Part shown: positions 16,873 through 24,810 of the stretch, piece by piece
Position numbering within the stretch: position 1 is the first letter of the stretch
Layout of the letters: every line of letters begins with the position of its first letter
Source: Gemmatimonadota bacterium
Lineage (GTDB): Bacteria > Gemmatimonadota > Gemmatimonadetes > Gemmatimonadales > Gemmatimonadaceae
NCBI GenBank assembly: GCA_021324635.1
Contig: JAJPIS010000012.1
Span: forward strand, 1 to 43,945
Reading direction: 5' to 3'
DNA: 43,945 nt
Translations under genes and position numbers: made by a program
Notes under the pieces: generated by a model
Database searches by the model: none
What the model was told of the DNA's origin: nothing
The model's input: the letters and a program-made list of their open reading frames with translations, nothing else

Positions 16873-17372
16873 CGCCGCACTACGCGGCGATGTCGCTCGA
16901 TGCGCTGCGCCGAATCGTGCGGGCGCTCGGGACGTCGGCGCGCACGGCCGAGCGAACGGCAGGGATCACCGGCGCGCAGCTCCACGTGTTGGCCCAGTTG
17001 AGCGACGCGTCGGCCTCGTCGCTCAACGAGCTCGCGGCCCGGACGTTTACCCACCAGAGCACCGTCTCGGTGGTCGTCGACCGGCTGGTGCGCCGCGGCC
17101 TGGTCACGCGCACCCGTTCGGCGGAGGACGCGCGGCGCGTGGTGCTCGCGCTCACGCCGGCCGGCCGCGGCGTGCTGCGTCGCGCCCCGCCGCCCGCGCA
17201 GACGCAGCTCATCCAGGCACTCGAGCGCCTGCGCGCGCCGCAGTCGCGGGCGCTGGCGCTCGCCCTGGGCAGGGTCGTGCGGCGGATGGGCCTGAGCGAC
17301 GGACCGGCCACGATGTTCTTCGACGAGGACAACGGGCGCGGCGCTGTCACGAAGCGCGACACTCGGCGTTGA
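16851..17372 (+). CDS. MarR-family winged-helix transcriptional regulator
   Basis: A 173-residue MarR-type repressor-like protein. The recognition region reads SLNELAARTFTHQSTVSVVVDRL, followed by the wing RRGLVTRTRSAEDARRVVLALTPAGRGVL with the conserved D-x-R. Such dimers bind palindromic operators and are released by phenolic or lipophilic ligands. It overlaps the ClC gene by 22 bases when read from GTG 16851; an ATG at 16890 would remove the overlap and 13 non-conserved residues, and neither start has a strong ribosome site. The overlap suggests it controls its own transporter operon, but no operator palindrome was identified. Confidence 0.85.
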   Translation: MARSRTVTPHYAAMSLDALRRIVRALGTSARTAERTAGITGAQLHVLAQLSDASASSLNELAARTFTHQSTVSVVVDRLVRRGLVTRTRSAEDARRVVLALTPAGRGVLRRAPPPAQTQLIQALERLRAPQSRALALALGRVVRRMGLSDGPATMFFDEDNGRGAVTKRDTRR

Positions 17373-17397
17373 CAGTGTCGATCATCTTCACAACCGC

Positions 17398-17427
17398 TTG
17401 AAGGACAACCGGTTAGACGAAAATAAT
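17398..17427 (+). promoter_or_regulatory. Candidate sigma70-type promoter for the first PD40 lipoprotein
   Basis: TTGAAG (17398-17403) and AATAAT (17422-17427) are separated by 18 bases in an AT-rich pocket of an otherwise GC-rich region. The AATAAT box matches five of six consensus bases. Transcription would start near 17434, with GAGAGGA (17461-17467) and ATG 17474 downstream. Confidence 0.45.
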
Positions 17428-17473
17428 GTGGCTGGCCGCGCGGGCCGAGAGTCCTCCCACGAGAGGACCCTCC

Positions 17474-18784
17474 ATGACCCACACCACCGCCCGCGTGACT
17501 CACCGACGCTCGCCCCGCCCACCCCGCCCACCCCGCCCACCCCGCCTACCCTACTCGCTGCACGCGCTCTACCCGGTGCCCCCACACCACCGGATGGGCG
17601 GGCGCGCGGCGGGGCGCATGCTCCCCCAGGTCGCGGCCCTCGCCGGTCTCGCGACCCTCATGGGGCTCGCCGCGTGCGATGCGACGGCGCCGATCGCGAC
17701 GCCGACGGTGAGGATCGCGGCCACGGGACGTGCCGAGCGGGGGTCGACGCTGGCCCTCGAGCTGCGGGACGGGAGCGGAGCGATCCCCGGGAACGAGGTG
17801 GAGTGGGTGGCGACCTCGTCGACCGGCCGCAGCGCGATGGTCAGCACGCCCGGCCAGCTCCGGTTGCTCGACACCGGGCTGGTCACGATCATCGCCCACG
17901 GGCACGGAAAGACGGCGACGATCACGTTCCACGTCGAGATGCCGCCGACGATCGTCTTCGACATGCACGACGTCGACTCCAGCGGCAACCTCGGCAATCG
18001 CGACGTGTACCGTATGACCCTCGACGGCCAGGCCCTGACGCGCCTGACCTCCGGCGCGGGCGACAACGAGGAGCCGACGGTCGCCGGCGGGACGGTGATC
18101 TTCACGAGCTATCGTGACGGCTACCCGGCGCTCTACCGCACCACGATCGGCGGCGCTCAGGAGGCGCGGCTCGTCGGACTCACCGGCCCCGCGTACCAGC
18201 CCGCGCTCGCCCCCGACGGTGCGCATCTCGCGTTCGTCGCGCCCGACAGCGGCGCCGACAAGGTGTGGACCGCGGCCGCCGACGGCAGCGGTGCACGGCG
18301 CGCCACCGTCGGGTGGGGCACGGTCGACGCCGAGGAGGCGAGCCCGACGTGGGCGCCGGACGCCAGCGGGCTCACGTTCGTGAGCACGGCGTTCGGCGAC
18401 GCCGGGCTCGTGGCGCTCACGACGGCGACCGCGGCCACGCCCGCGCAGCTGCGATCGCTCACGGCGTCGGGCAGCACGACGGACGTCGAGCCCTCCTGGA
18501 GTCCCGACGGCGGCTCCATCGTGTTCTCATCGACCCGCGACGGCGACGTCGCGCTCTTCCTGTACGCGGTGGCTACCGGCACGGTCACCCGCCTCACGCC
18601 GGCCCCGGCCAACGCCGGCGAGCCGAGCTGGGTGAGTGACACCCGCATCGTGTACACCCAGTGGAGCTACACCGCGGACGGCCCGAGCTCGCAGCTCGTC
18701 TGGGTCGACGTCGCACACCCCGAGGTCGTGCACCCGATTGTCACGCCGCCGGGGATGCCCGAGCACGCACAGCCGGTTCGCTGA
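17474..18784 (+). CDS. PD40 (TolB-like) beta-propeller lipoprotein, first copy
   Basis: A 436-residue predicted lipoprotein. The start ATG 17474 has an excellent ribosome site (GAGAGGA, six bases upstream). After an unusually long Arg/Pro-rich leader comes a hydrophobic stretch ending in the lipobox LMGLAAC (Cys about residue 70), then an Ig-like segment and PD40 propeller repeats such as EPSWSPDGGSIVFSSTRDGD and QPALAPDGAHLAFV. Propellers of this type bind partner proteins or glycans in the periplasm; no ligand can be named. A second gene at 21552-22748 encodes a clear paralogue, sharing landmarks in the same order (RAERGSTL, RLLDTGLVTIIAH, PPTIVFD, GAGDNEEPTV). If the leader is not made, a start at ATG 17594 would give a normal signal peptide. 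Confidence 0.82.
   Translation: MTHTTARVTHRRSPRPPRPPRPPRLPYSLHALYPVPPHHRMGGRAAGRMLPQVAALAGLATLMGLAACDATAPIATPTVRIAATGRAERGSTLALELRDGSGAIPGNEVEWVATSSTGRSAMVSTPGQLRLLDTGLVTIIAHGHGKTATITFHVEMPPTIVFDMHDVDSSGNLGNRDVYRMTLDGQALTRLTSGAGDNEEPTVAGGTVIFTSYRDGYPALYRTTIGGAQEARLVGLTGPAYQPALAPDGAHLAFVAPDSGADKVWTAAADGSGARRATVGWGTVDAEEASPTWAPDASGLTFVSTAFGDAGLVALTTATAATPAQLRSLTASGSTTDVEPSWSPDGGSIVFSSTRDGDVALFLYAVATGTVTRLTPAPANAGEPSWVSDTRIVYTQWSYTADGPSSQLVWVDVAHPEVVHPIVTPPGMPEHAQPVR
17513..17548 (+). repeat. 9-base tandem repeat, four units, in the lipoprotein leader
   Basis: Four units of CCCCGCCCA (the last is CCCCGCCTA) encode Arg-Pro-Pro repeats between the start codon and the signal peptide of the lipoprotein. 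Unit gain or loss would keep the frame and change only the distance from the start to the hydrophobic core. Confidence 0.85.
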
Positions 18785-18833
18785 TCGCCACACCACGGGA
18801 CCGGGTCTCCCGGACCGTCCGTCGAATGACGAG

Positions 18834-18870
18834 AGAAGCCCCCGCGCTCTGCGCGGGGGCTTCTGTCTTC
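18834..18870 (+). terminator. Rho-independent-type terminator after the first PD40 lipoprotein
   Basis: AGAAGCCCCCGCGC (18834-18847) pairs perfectly with GCGCGGGGGCTTCT (18851-18864) over a TCT loop, followed by the modestly T-rich GTCTTC. It lies 50 bases after the stop codon. This isolates the first lipoprotein transcript from the propeller gene. The rest of the gap, 18871-19100, shows nothing I can name. Confidence 0.75.
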
Positions 18871-19102
18871 TGGAGCATCGGAGCGTCATCCGTCCGCTCG
18901 CTCGGGCCCGCGCCGTCACGGCGACGGCGCACACCATCACGTCGTGCACCACGACCGGGGGTGCGTACCGGTCAGCCGGTGAGCCGAATCACACTGGCGG
19001 GCGACCCAGACGCCGAGATTGGAGGCACTTAATCCCAGGCTGCACGGCGGCGCTCCAGGGTACGTGATCTTCCACCGCGGCCGCGCGTCTTCCTGGAGAA
19101 CA

Positions 19103-19149
19103 CATTGGAAGGTTCTAATGTCGCGTCGTGATCATTGGAAAGCTCTAAT
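19103..19149 (+). repeat. 30-base direct repeat spanning the start of the propeller lipoprotein gene
   Basis: CATTGGAAGGTTCTAAT (19103-19119) recurs as CATTGGAAAGCTCTAAT (19133-19149), exactly 30 bases later, with weaker similarity continuing past each copy. The first copy contains the ribosome site GGAAGG and the A and T of the start codon; the second falls in codons 6-11. It looks like a tandem duplication of the translation start region. Confidence 0.75.
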
Positions 19150-21475
19150 CCTCGTCGGGCTCGCAACGGTCGTCAGCGTCGTCAGCGCGTGCAGTGACTC
19201 GCGCGATGCGCTCGCCCCCGTGGCGCGGGCTCCGGAGAGCGCGACGCCGGGTGCCGCGCCCAGCCCGGCGGCGCGGGTCGCCCTCGACTGCCTGGCGCGC
19301 CTCGGGACGACGCCGACGGTGGCGTGCACGCCCGCCCGCGGCAGCGCCGCCGATGCCCGCGGCCGCACGATCGCCTACGACGTGATCATGGGCCGCCAGA
19401 ACATCGACGTCACCCTCGCCTTCTCCGGCTTCCGCTACAAGGTACTGGGCGGCGGCAAGGCGCACTTCTCGTTCAACGTCACGCTCCACAACCTGCTCAA
19501 CCAACCGCTCGGCACCACCGACGGGCAGAACCCGGCGCCGCAGCAGACGCGCGTCTTCGTGTACTCGGGCCCCTCCGTCACGACCGGCAAGGGGACGATC
19601 GCCGTCTCCAACCCGACCGGCTTCTCGACCTTCACGCAATCCAATCAGGCGTACTTCCAGTACGCCTCGCCGATCCAGCCGGGCGCGACGACACCGGCCA
19701 CGAGCTGGATCATGCAGCTCGACACCGCCGTTCACGGGTTCCAGTTCTCGGTCGAGATCGACGCCCCGTTGCCCGCCGAGAAGAGCGTGCGGCGCTGGAC
19801 GCTGCTCCGCCAGGGCCTCACGAGCGACTCGCTGACCGGCGTCTGGCAGCACACGGCGAGCGATGTCTTCGCCGTCGGCCTGGGCGGCACGCTCCTCAAC
19901 TACAACGGCTCGGCCTGGAACGCGATCAGCTTCGGCAGCGCATCGACCAACTACCGCGCCGTCTCCGGTCTCGTGAACGGATCGGCCGCGACGGTGTTCG
20001 CGGTCGGCGACAACGGCACGGTCGCGCGCGACTCGGCCGGCAGTTGGAGCTCCGTCAACTCGGGCACGACCTCCAACCTCTACGGCGTGTGGACGTCGGC
20101 ACCTGGACAGACCTTCGCGGTCGGCGCGGGCGCCACGATCATCCGCTCCTGGTTCGGTGGCTGGTTCGGCCTCCCCGCCCCCGGCGGGATCGGCAACGTC
20201 GATCTCCGCGGGGTCTGGGGCGCGGACGGATCGCATATCTGGATCGTCGGCGACAACGGCACGATCCTGTTCAGCAACAACGGCATCTTCTGGAACACCC
20301 AGGCGAGCCCGACGACGGCATCCCTCACCGCGGTGTGGGGGACGTCGGCGACGAACGTGTTCGCCGTCGGCGCCCAGGGGACGATCCTGCACTTCGATGG
20401 CACGACGTGGACGGCGCTGGCCAGCGGCTCGACGGCGAACCTCTCCGGTGTCGGCGGCGCGTCCGCGACGGACGTCTGGGCGGTGGGCGCGGCCGGGACG
20501 ACGCTCCACTACAACGGCAGCGCGTGGTCGGTGGTCGGCCCGCACGCCGGCATGCCGCTGTCGGCAGTCGCGGCCGGCTCCTCGACCCCGTGGGCGGTCG
20601 GCGCCGAGGGCAGCCTGCTCTCGTTCGACGGCGCCCGGTGGCAGGTGTCGCTCCAGAGCGGTCTGACGCTCAACGCGGTGTGGGCGAGCAGCGCGAGCGA
20701 TGTGTGGGTCGCGACGCTCGGGACGATGCTCCACTACGACGGCTCGACGTGGACCAACGCGTACGCCGCGCCCGGCGACAGCCTCACGGGTGTCTGGGGC
20801 GCGGGCGCGCAGCCCAGCGCGCTCTACACCGTGGGGACAGACTACGGCGCGCAGTACACGAGTGGCGCCTGGCTCGGGTCGGGTCTGCCCTACGCCTTCA
20901 CCAGCGTCACGGGCAGCGGCAGCTCGGCGTACGCGGCCGCGCGCGGCGGGACCGTCGCGACGTGGAGCGGCTCCGGGTCGCCCAGCTACCGGCAGATCAC
21001 GACCGGTGACCTGACGGCGATCTGGGCGGTGACCGGATCGGGGTCGACGACGGTGTTCGCCGCCTCGAGCAACGACTCGGTCTTCGTGAACAGCGGGTCG
21101 GGCTGGTCGGGCGCGCGTGGACCGGCGGCCGGGCAGCAGATGCTCGGCGTCTTCGGGAGCTCGGCGTCCGATGTGTACGCCGTGGGGACGGCCGGGACGA
21201 TCGGCCACTACACCAGCAAGGCCAGCGGCTGGACGGCGCTCGCCAGCGGCACGGGCGTGACCCTCCGCGGGGGCTGGGCGGACGCGCCCCAGGGCAGCTA
21301 CACGGCCGACGCGTACGCGGTCGGCGATGGCGGCACGGTGCAGCACTACAACGGCAAGGCGTGGCTCACCATGCCGACGCCGGTGACGACGACCCTCCGC
21401 GGCGCCTACGGGACCTCGGCGACGAACCTGTACGTGGTCGGTGACAACGGGGTGGTGTTGCTCGGCAGCCAGTGA
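19118..21475 (+). CDS. Lipoprotein with about 14 propeller-type repeats
   Basis: A 785-residue predicted lipoprotein. The signal peptide ends in VSVVSAC, with the lipid-bearing cysteine at about residue 25. Residues 30-240 form a domain I do not recognise, rich in beta structure (VLGGGKAHFSFNVTLHNLL). From about residue 245 the chain consists of repeats of about 40 residues with the pattern GVW-x-SATDVFAVG-x2-GTILHYDG-x2-W. I count 14 hits of the (V)(F/W)AVG position, which fits two seven-bladed propellers. The pattern recalls Ycf48-like/Kelch-like surface proteins common in myxobacteria and related soil bacteria. ATG 19118 has GGAAGG five bases upstream. It is 76 bases before the second PD40 lipoprotein and may share its transcript. 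Function unknown; a periplasmic or surface binding role is inferred. Confidence 0.82.
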   Translation: MSRRDHWKALILVGLATVVSVVSACSDSRDALAPVARAPESATPGAAPSPAARVALDCLARLGTTPTVACTPARGSAADARGRTIAYDVIMGRQNIDVTLAFSGFRYKVLGGGKAHFSFNVTLHNLLNQPLGTTDGQNPAPQQTRVFVYSGPSVTTGKGTIAVSNPTGFSTFTQSNQAYFQYASPIQPGATTPATSWIMQLDTAVHGFQFSVEIDAPLPAEKSVRRWTLLRQGLTSDSLTGVWQHTASDVFAVGLGGTLLNYNGSAWNAISFGSASTNYRAVSGLVNGSAATVFAVGDNGTVARDSAGSWSSVNSGTTSNLYGVWTSAPGQTFAVGAGATIIRSWFGGWFGLPAPGGIGNVDLRGVWGADGSHIWIVGDNGTILFSNNGIFWNTQASPTTASLTAVWGTSATNVFAVGAQGTILHFDGTTWTALASGSTANLSGVGGASATDVWAVGAAGTTLHYNGSAWSVVGPHAGMPLSAVAAGSSTPWAVGAEGSLLSFDGARWQVSLQSGLTLNAVWASSASDVWVATLGTMLHYDGSTWTNAYAAPGDSLTGVWGAGAQPSALYTVGTDYGAQYTSGAWLGSGLPYAFTSVTGSGSSAYAAARGGTVATWSGSGSPSYRQITTGDLTAIWAVTGSGSTTVFAASSNDSVFVNSGSGWSGARGPAAGQQMLGVFGSSASDVYAVGTAGTIGHYTSKASGWTALASGTGVTLRGGWADAPQGSYTADAYAVGDGGTVQHYNGKAWLTMPTPVTTTLRGAYGTSATNLYVVGDNGVVLLGSQ

Positions 21476-21551
21476 GACCCGGGCGGCCGGCCGGTCGTCG
21501 TAGGCCGTGCACCCGTCCGACGGTGTCGCCCATGCGCAGGGTCGGGGGAGG

Positions 21552-22748
21552 ATGACTCCTCCGACCCGCGTGGCATCGTGGGCCCGTCCGCGGCGAGGCA
21601 GCGGCCGCCGGCGCGCGGCGCGCGGGCTCCTCCGCGAGACAGCGTTCGGGATGCTCCTCGCAATGGCCGGCACGGCCGCCACGGCCTGTGACGGGCCGCT
21701 CGCGCCGGCGGCGTTCCGGATCGTGACGAGCGGGTACGCAGAGCGTGGCGGCACGATGACCGTCACACTGCTCGATCACGGAACGGTGCTGGCGCCGGCG
21801 CTCGTCCGGTGGGCCGCGGCCCCGGCGAGCATCGCCCGGCTGTCGGGGGACACGCTCCGCTTCATCGACACGGGGGCGGTGGCGGTCACGGCCCACACGG
21901 GCGACACGGCGGCGGCGGTGGCGCTGCGCATCGCCGCGCCGCCGACCGTCGTGTTCGACCTCCAGGACTCGACCGGGAACGGGAACCGGGAGGTGTACCG
22001 CGTCGACCTGGACGGCCAGGATCTTCAGCGGCTGACGCCCGGGGCCGGGGACAACGTGCAGCCGACGGTCGCCGCCGGCACGGTCGTGTTCACGAGCTTC
22101 CGCGACGGGGCCGCCGATCTCTGGACGGTGCCACTGGCGGGCGGCACGGAGCGACGGCTCGCCGCGCCGATGCCGGCATCGCAGCCGGCCCTCTCACCGG
22201 ACGGGCGGCGGCTCGCCTTCATCGCGCCGAGCGGCGGTGTCGATCACCTGTGGTCGGCGGCGTCCGACGGGAGCGCGGCCGCGCCGGTGAGCGGCAGCGC
22301 GAGCTTCGCGTCGGCCATCCAGGCGAGTCCGGCATGGTCACGCGCGGGCGACTCGGTGGCGGTCGTGACGACCCAGTTCGGCAATGCGGCGATCGTGGTC
22401 ATCGCCGGCGGCGGCGGCGCCGAGGTGCCGCTGACGACCGGGGCGTCCACCGACGTCGATCCGGCCTGGAGTCCCGACGGGCACACACTGGCGTTCGCCT
22501 CGACGCGCGACGGCGATCTCGGGTTGTTCCTGCTGACGGTGGGGACGGGCACCGTGCGCCGGCTGTCCCCGTCGCCGAGCACGCATGCCCAGCCGGCGTG
22601 GCTCCCGGATGGCCGCATCGTTTACGTGGCCGGCAGCGCCGACTCGACCCGGCTCGAGTGGATCGACCCCGCCCATCCGGGTCCGGGCCACGTGATCCCG
22701 ACGCTCATCGCCGGGACGGCGCCGGCGCATCCCCGGAGCGTGCGGTAG
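21552..22748 (+). CDS. PD40 (TolB-like) beta-propeller lipoprotein, second copy
   Basis: A 398-residue predicted lipoprotein paralogous to the one at 17474-18784. Signal peptide about residues 32-53 ending in GTAATAC, then an Ig-like segment (YAERGGTMTVTL, RFIDTGAVAVTAH) and PD40 repeats (QPALSPDGRRLAFI, DPAWSPDGHTLAFASTRDGD, QPAWLPDGRIVYV). The two copies align in order along their whole mature length, including GAGDN-x-PTVA and VVFTSFRDG, so they arose by duplication. Start ATG 21552 lies one base after GGGGGAGG, which is too close for an ideal ribosome site; a GTG at 21507 is the alternative. It ends 13 bases before the convergent peptidase gene. Confidence 0.8.
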   Translation: MTPPTRVASWARPRRGSGRRRAARGLLRETAFGMLLAMAGTAATACDGPLAPAAFRIVTSGYAERGGTMTVTLLDHGTVLAPALVRWAAAPASIARLSGDTLRFIDTGAVAVTAHTGDTAAAVALRIAAPPTVVFDLQDSTGNGNREVYRVDLDGQDLQRLTPGAGDNVQPTVAAGTVVFTSFRDGAADLWTVPLAGGTERRLAAPMPASQPALSPDGRRLAFIAPSGGVDHLWSAASDGSAAAPVSGSASFASAIQASPAWSRAGDSVAVVTTQFGNAAIVVIAGGGGAEVPLTTGASTDVDPAWSPDGHTLAFASTRDGDLGLFLLTVGTGTVRRLSPSPSTHAQPAWLPDGRIVYVAGSADSTRLEWIDPAHPGPGHVIPTLIAGTAPAHPRSVR

Positions 22749-22761
22749 GCGAGCGCCCGAC

Positions 22762-24795
22762 CTACCAGATTGCCGCTCGAATCGCCTCCGGTCGCACCAT
22801 CGGGTCGCCGGCGTGACAGGCGAACGCCTGCGCGAACGCCGGGATATTCGACAGCGGGCCGTTCACTCGCCACATCCACGGCGGATGCGGGTCCGTGTTC
22901 ACCTGCATCTTGAGATACTCGGGCCGCGCGACGACCCGCCAGAGATGCGCGAAGGCGAGGAAGAACCGCTGCTCCGGCGTATATCCATCGATCAGCGGCC
23001 GCGGCTTCCCCGCCAGGGCCCGCTCGAGCGCCGCATAGGCGATCGTCACGCCGCCGAGATCGGCAATGTTCTCGCCGAGGGTGAGCCGGCCGTTGACGTG
23101 GGTCGCACTGTCGACCACGGTGTACGTGTTGAACTGCTCGACGACGCGCTCCGCTCGCCGGCGATAATCGGCCGCATCCGCTGGCGCCCACCAGTCGCGT
23201 AGGTTGCCGTCGGCGTCGTACTTCCGCCCCTCGTCGTCGAACAGGTGCGTCATCTCGTGGCCGATGACCGTGCCGATGCCGCCGTAGTTCACGGCGTCGT
23301 CGGCCTGGGGATCGAACCACGGCGGCTGGAGGATGCCGGCCGGGAAGGTGATGGTGTTGAGTGGGGTGTCGGCGAAGGCGTCCACCGTCTGCGGCGGCGC
23401 CTCCCACTCCGACCGGTCGACCGGGTGCCCGATCTTGTGCAGGTTGCGGGCGCGCTCGAAGGCCGTGGCGCGGAGGAGATTGGTGACGAACGGCCCACGC
23501 GTGAGCGCGAGCCCCGAATAGTCGCGCCACCGGTCCGGATACCCGAGATGCTTGGTGAGGCGTGTGAGCTTCTCCAGCGCCTGCCGCTTGGTCGGGGCCG
23601 ACATCCACGTCAGATGCTCGATCCGGTCGTGCAACACGCTCTCGAGATTCCGGACGAGCGCCTCCACGCGCGCCTTGGCCTGGGGTGTGAACGCGCGCCT
23701 GATGTAGGCCTCGCCCAGCGGCTCGCCGAGCGCGGCGCTCGTGAGCTGGAGGCAGCGGCGGGCCCGCGGCAGCATCGCCGTCGTCCCGGTGAGCATCCCC
23801 TGGAACCGGAAGTCCTCGTTCACCCAGGCCGCGCTCAGCGCCGGCGCGGCCCGCCGGAGCACGTGCCAGCGGAGGTACGCCTGCCAGACCGGCACCGGGA
23901 CGGTGCCCAACAGCCGGTCCACCGCCTGCACGAACGCCGGCTGCTGCACGTTGATGGTGGTCACCGGCGGCGCACCGAGCGCGTCGAGGTAGCTGCGCCA
24001 GTCGAAGTCGGGCGTCAGCGCCTGGAGCGCGGCGACCGACATCTTGTGATAGGTCGCCTCATCGTCCCGCTGCTCGACCGGGGTCATCGAGGCGAGCGCC
24101 AGTTGCGTCTCGAGCGCCACGATGCTGTCGGCATCGCGCGCCGCGTCGGCCGCCGTCGCCCCGGCGAGCGCCAGCATCCGTGCCACGTGCGCGGTATACG
24201 CCGTCCGGAGCGCGCGGGACGCCGAGTCGGTGCGGGTGTAGTAGTCGCGGTTGGGGAGACCGAGCCCGCCCTGCCGGAGCGTGGCGATCATGTCGGCGCT
24301 GTGCTTGGGATCCTGCGCCGCGTAGAAGCCGAACGGCGCGCCCGACCCGCCCCGATGCAGGAGCCCGATCACCCGAACGAGGTCGGCGCGGGTCCGGGCG
24401 CCGGCGATCTGGCCGAGCCGCTCGGCGAGTGGGGCGAGCCCGGCCGCCTCGACCGCGGCCGAATCCATGCAGCTCCCGTAGAAAAGACCGAGCTTCTGGA
24501 GGTTACTGCCGGCCGGCGCCGCACTGTCCGCGCGCGCGTCCTCGACGATGCGCTGAAGGAGCGAATCCGTCCGGTCGACGGCTTCGTTGAAGCTGCCCCA
24601 CATCGAGTACGCGGGTGGGATCTTCGCCTGCCGCAGCCAGCCGCCGTTCGCGTAACGGAAGAAGTCGCGGCAGGGCGCGCAGGTGGTGTCGATCGCGCTC
24701 CGGTTCAACGGATCGCGCGTGGCGGCCGGCGGCTGCGCGCGGAGCCCGGCGGCTCCGGCGAGCGCGAGCACAACGAGACCGTGCCGCATGGTCAC
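22762..24795 (-). CDS. M13-family zinc endopeptidase (neprilysin/PepO-like), exported
   Basis: A 677-residue metallopeptidase of family M13. The zinc site is complete: HEMTH (His513, Glu514, His517) and the downstream GENIADLGG (Glu575, Asp579). Conserved family segments include NRDYY, FPAGILQPPWFD, NYGGIGTVIGHE and the closing NTDPHPP. An N-terminal hydrophobic signal (LVVLALAGAAGLRAQ) points to the periplasm. Such enzymes cut peptides of limited size at the amino side of hydrophobic residues. The gene starts 15 bases after the SusD-like stop, on the same strand, so peptides imported or captured by the SusCD pair may be its substrates. Start is GTG 24795 with GAGGA six bases upstream; ATG 24789 is an alternative. 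Confidence 0.95.
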   Translation of the reverse strand: MTMRHGLVVLALAGAAGLRAQPPAATRDPLNRSAIDTTCAPCRDFFRYANGGWLRQAKIPPAYSMWGSFNEAVDRTDSLLQRIVEDARADSAAPAGSNLQKLGLFYGSCMDSAAVEAAGLAPLAERLGQIAGARTRADLVRVIGLLHRGGSGAPFGFYAAQDPKHSADMIATLRQGGLGLPNRDYYTRTDSASRALRTAYTAHVARMLALAGATAADAARDADSIVALETQLALASMTPVEQRDDEATYHKMSVAALQALTPDFDWRSYLDALGAPPVTTINVQQPAFVQAVDRLLGTVPVPVWQAYLRWHVLRRAAPALSAAWVNEDFRFQGMLTGTTAMLPRARRCLQLTSAALGEPLGEAYIRRAFTPQAKARVEALVRNLESVLHDRIEHLTWMSAPTKRQALEKLTRLTKHLGYPDRWRDYSGLALTRGPFVTNLLRATAFERARNLHKIGHPVDRSEWEAPPQTVDAFADTPLNTITFPAGILQPPWFDPQADDAVNYGGIGTVIGHEMTHLFDDEGRKYDADGNLRDWWAPADAADYRRRAERVVEQFNTYTVVDSATHVNGRLTLGENIADLGGVTIAYAALERALAGKPRPLIDGYTPEQRFFLAFAHLWRVVARPEYLKMQVNTDPHPPWMWRVNGPLSNIPAFAQAFACHAGDPMVRPEAIRAAIW

Positions 24796-24810
24796 TGCCC
24801 GTCCTCGAGT

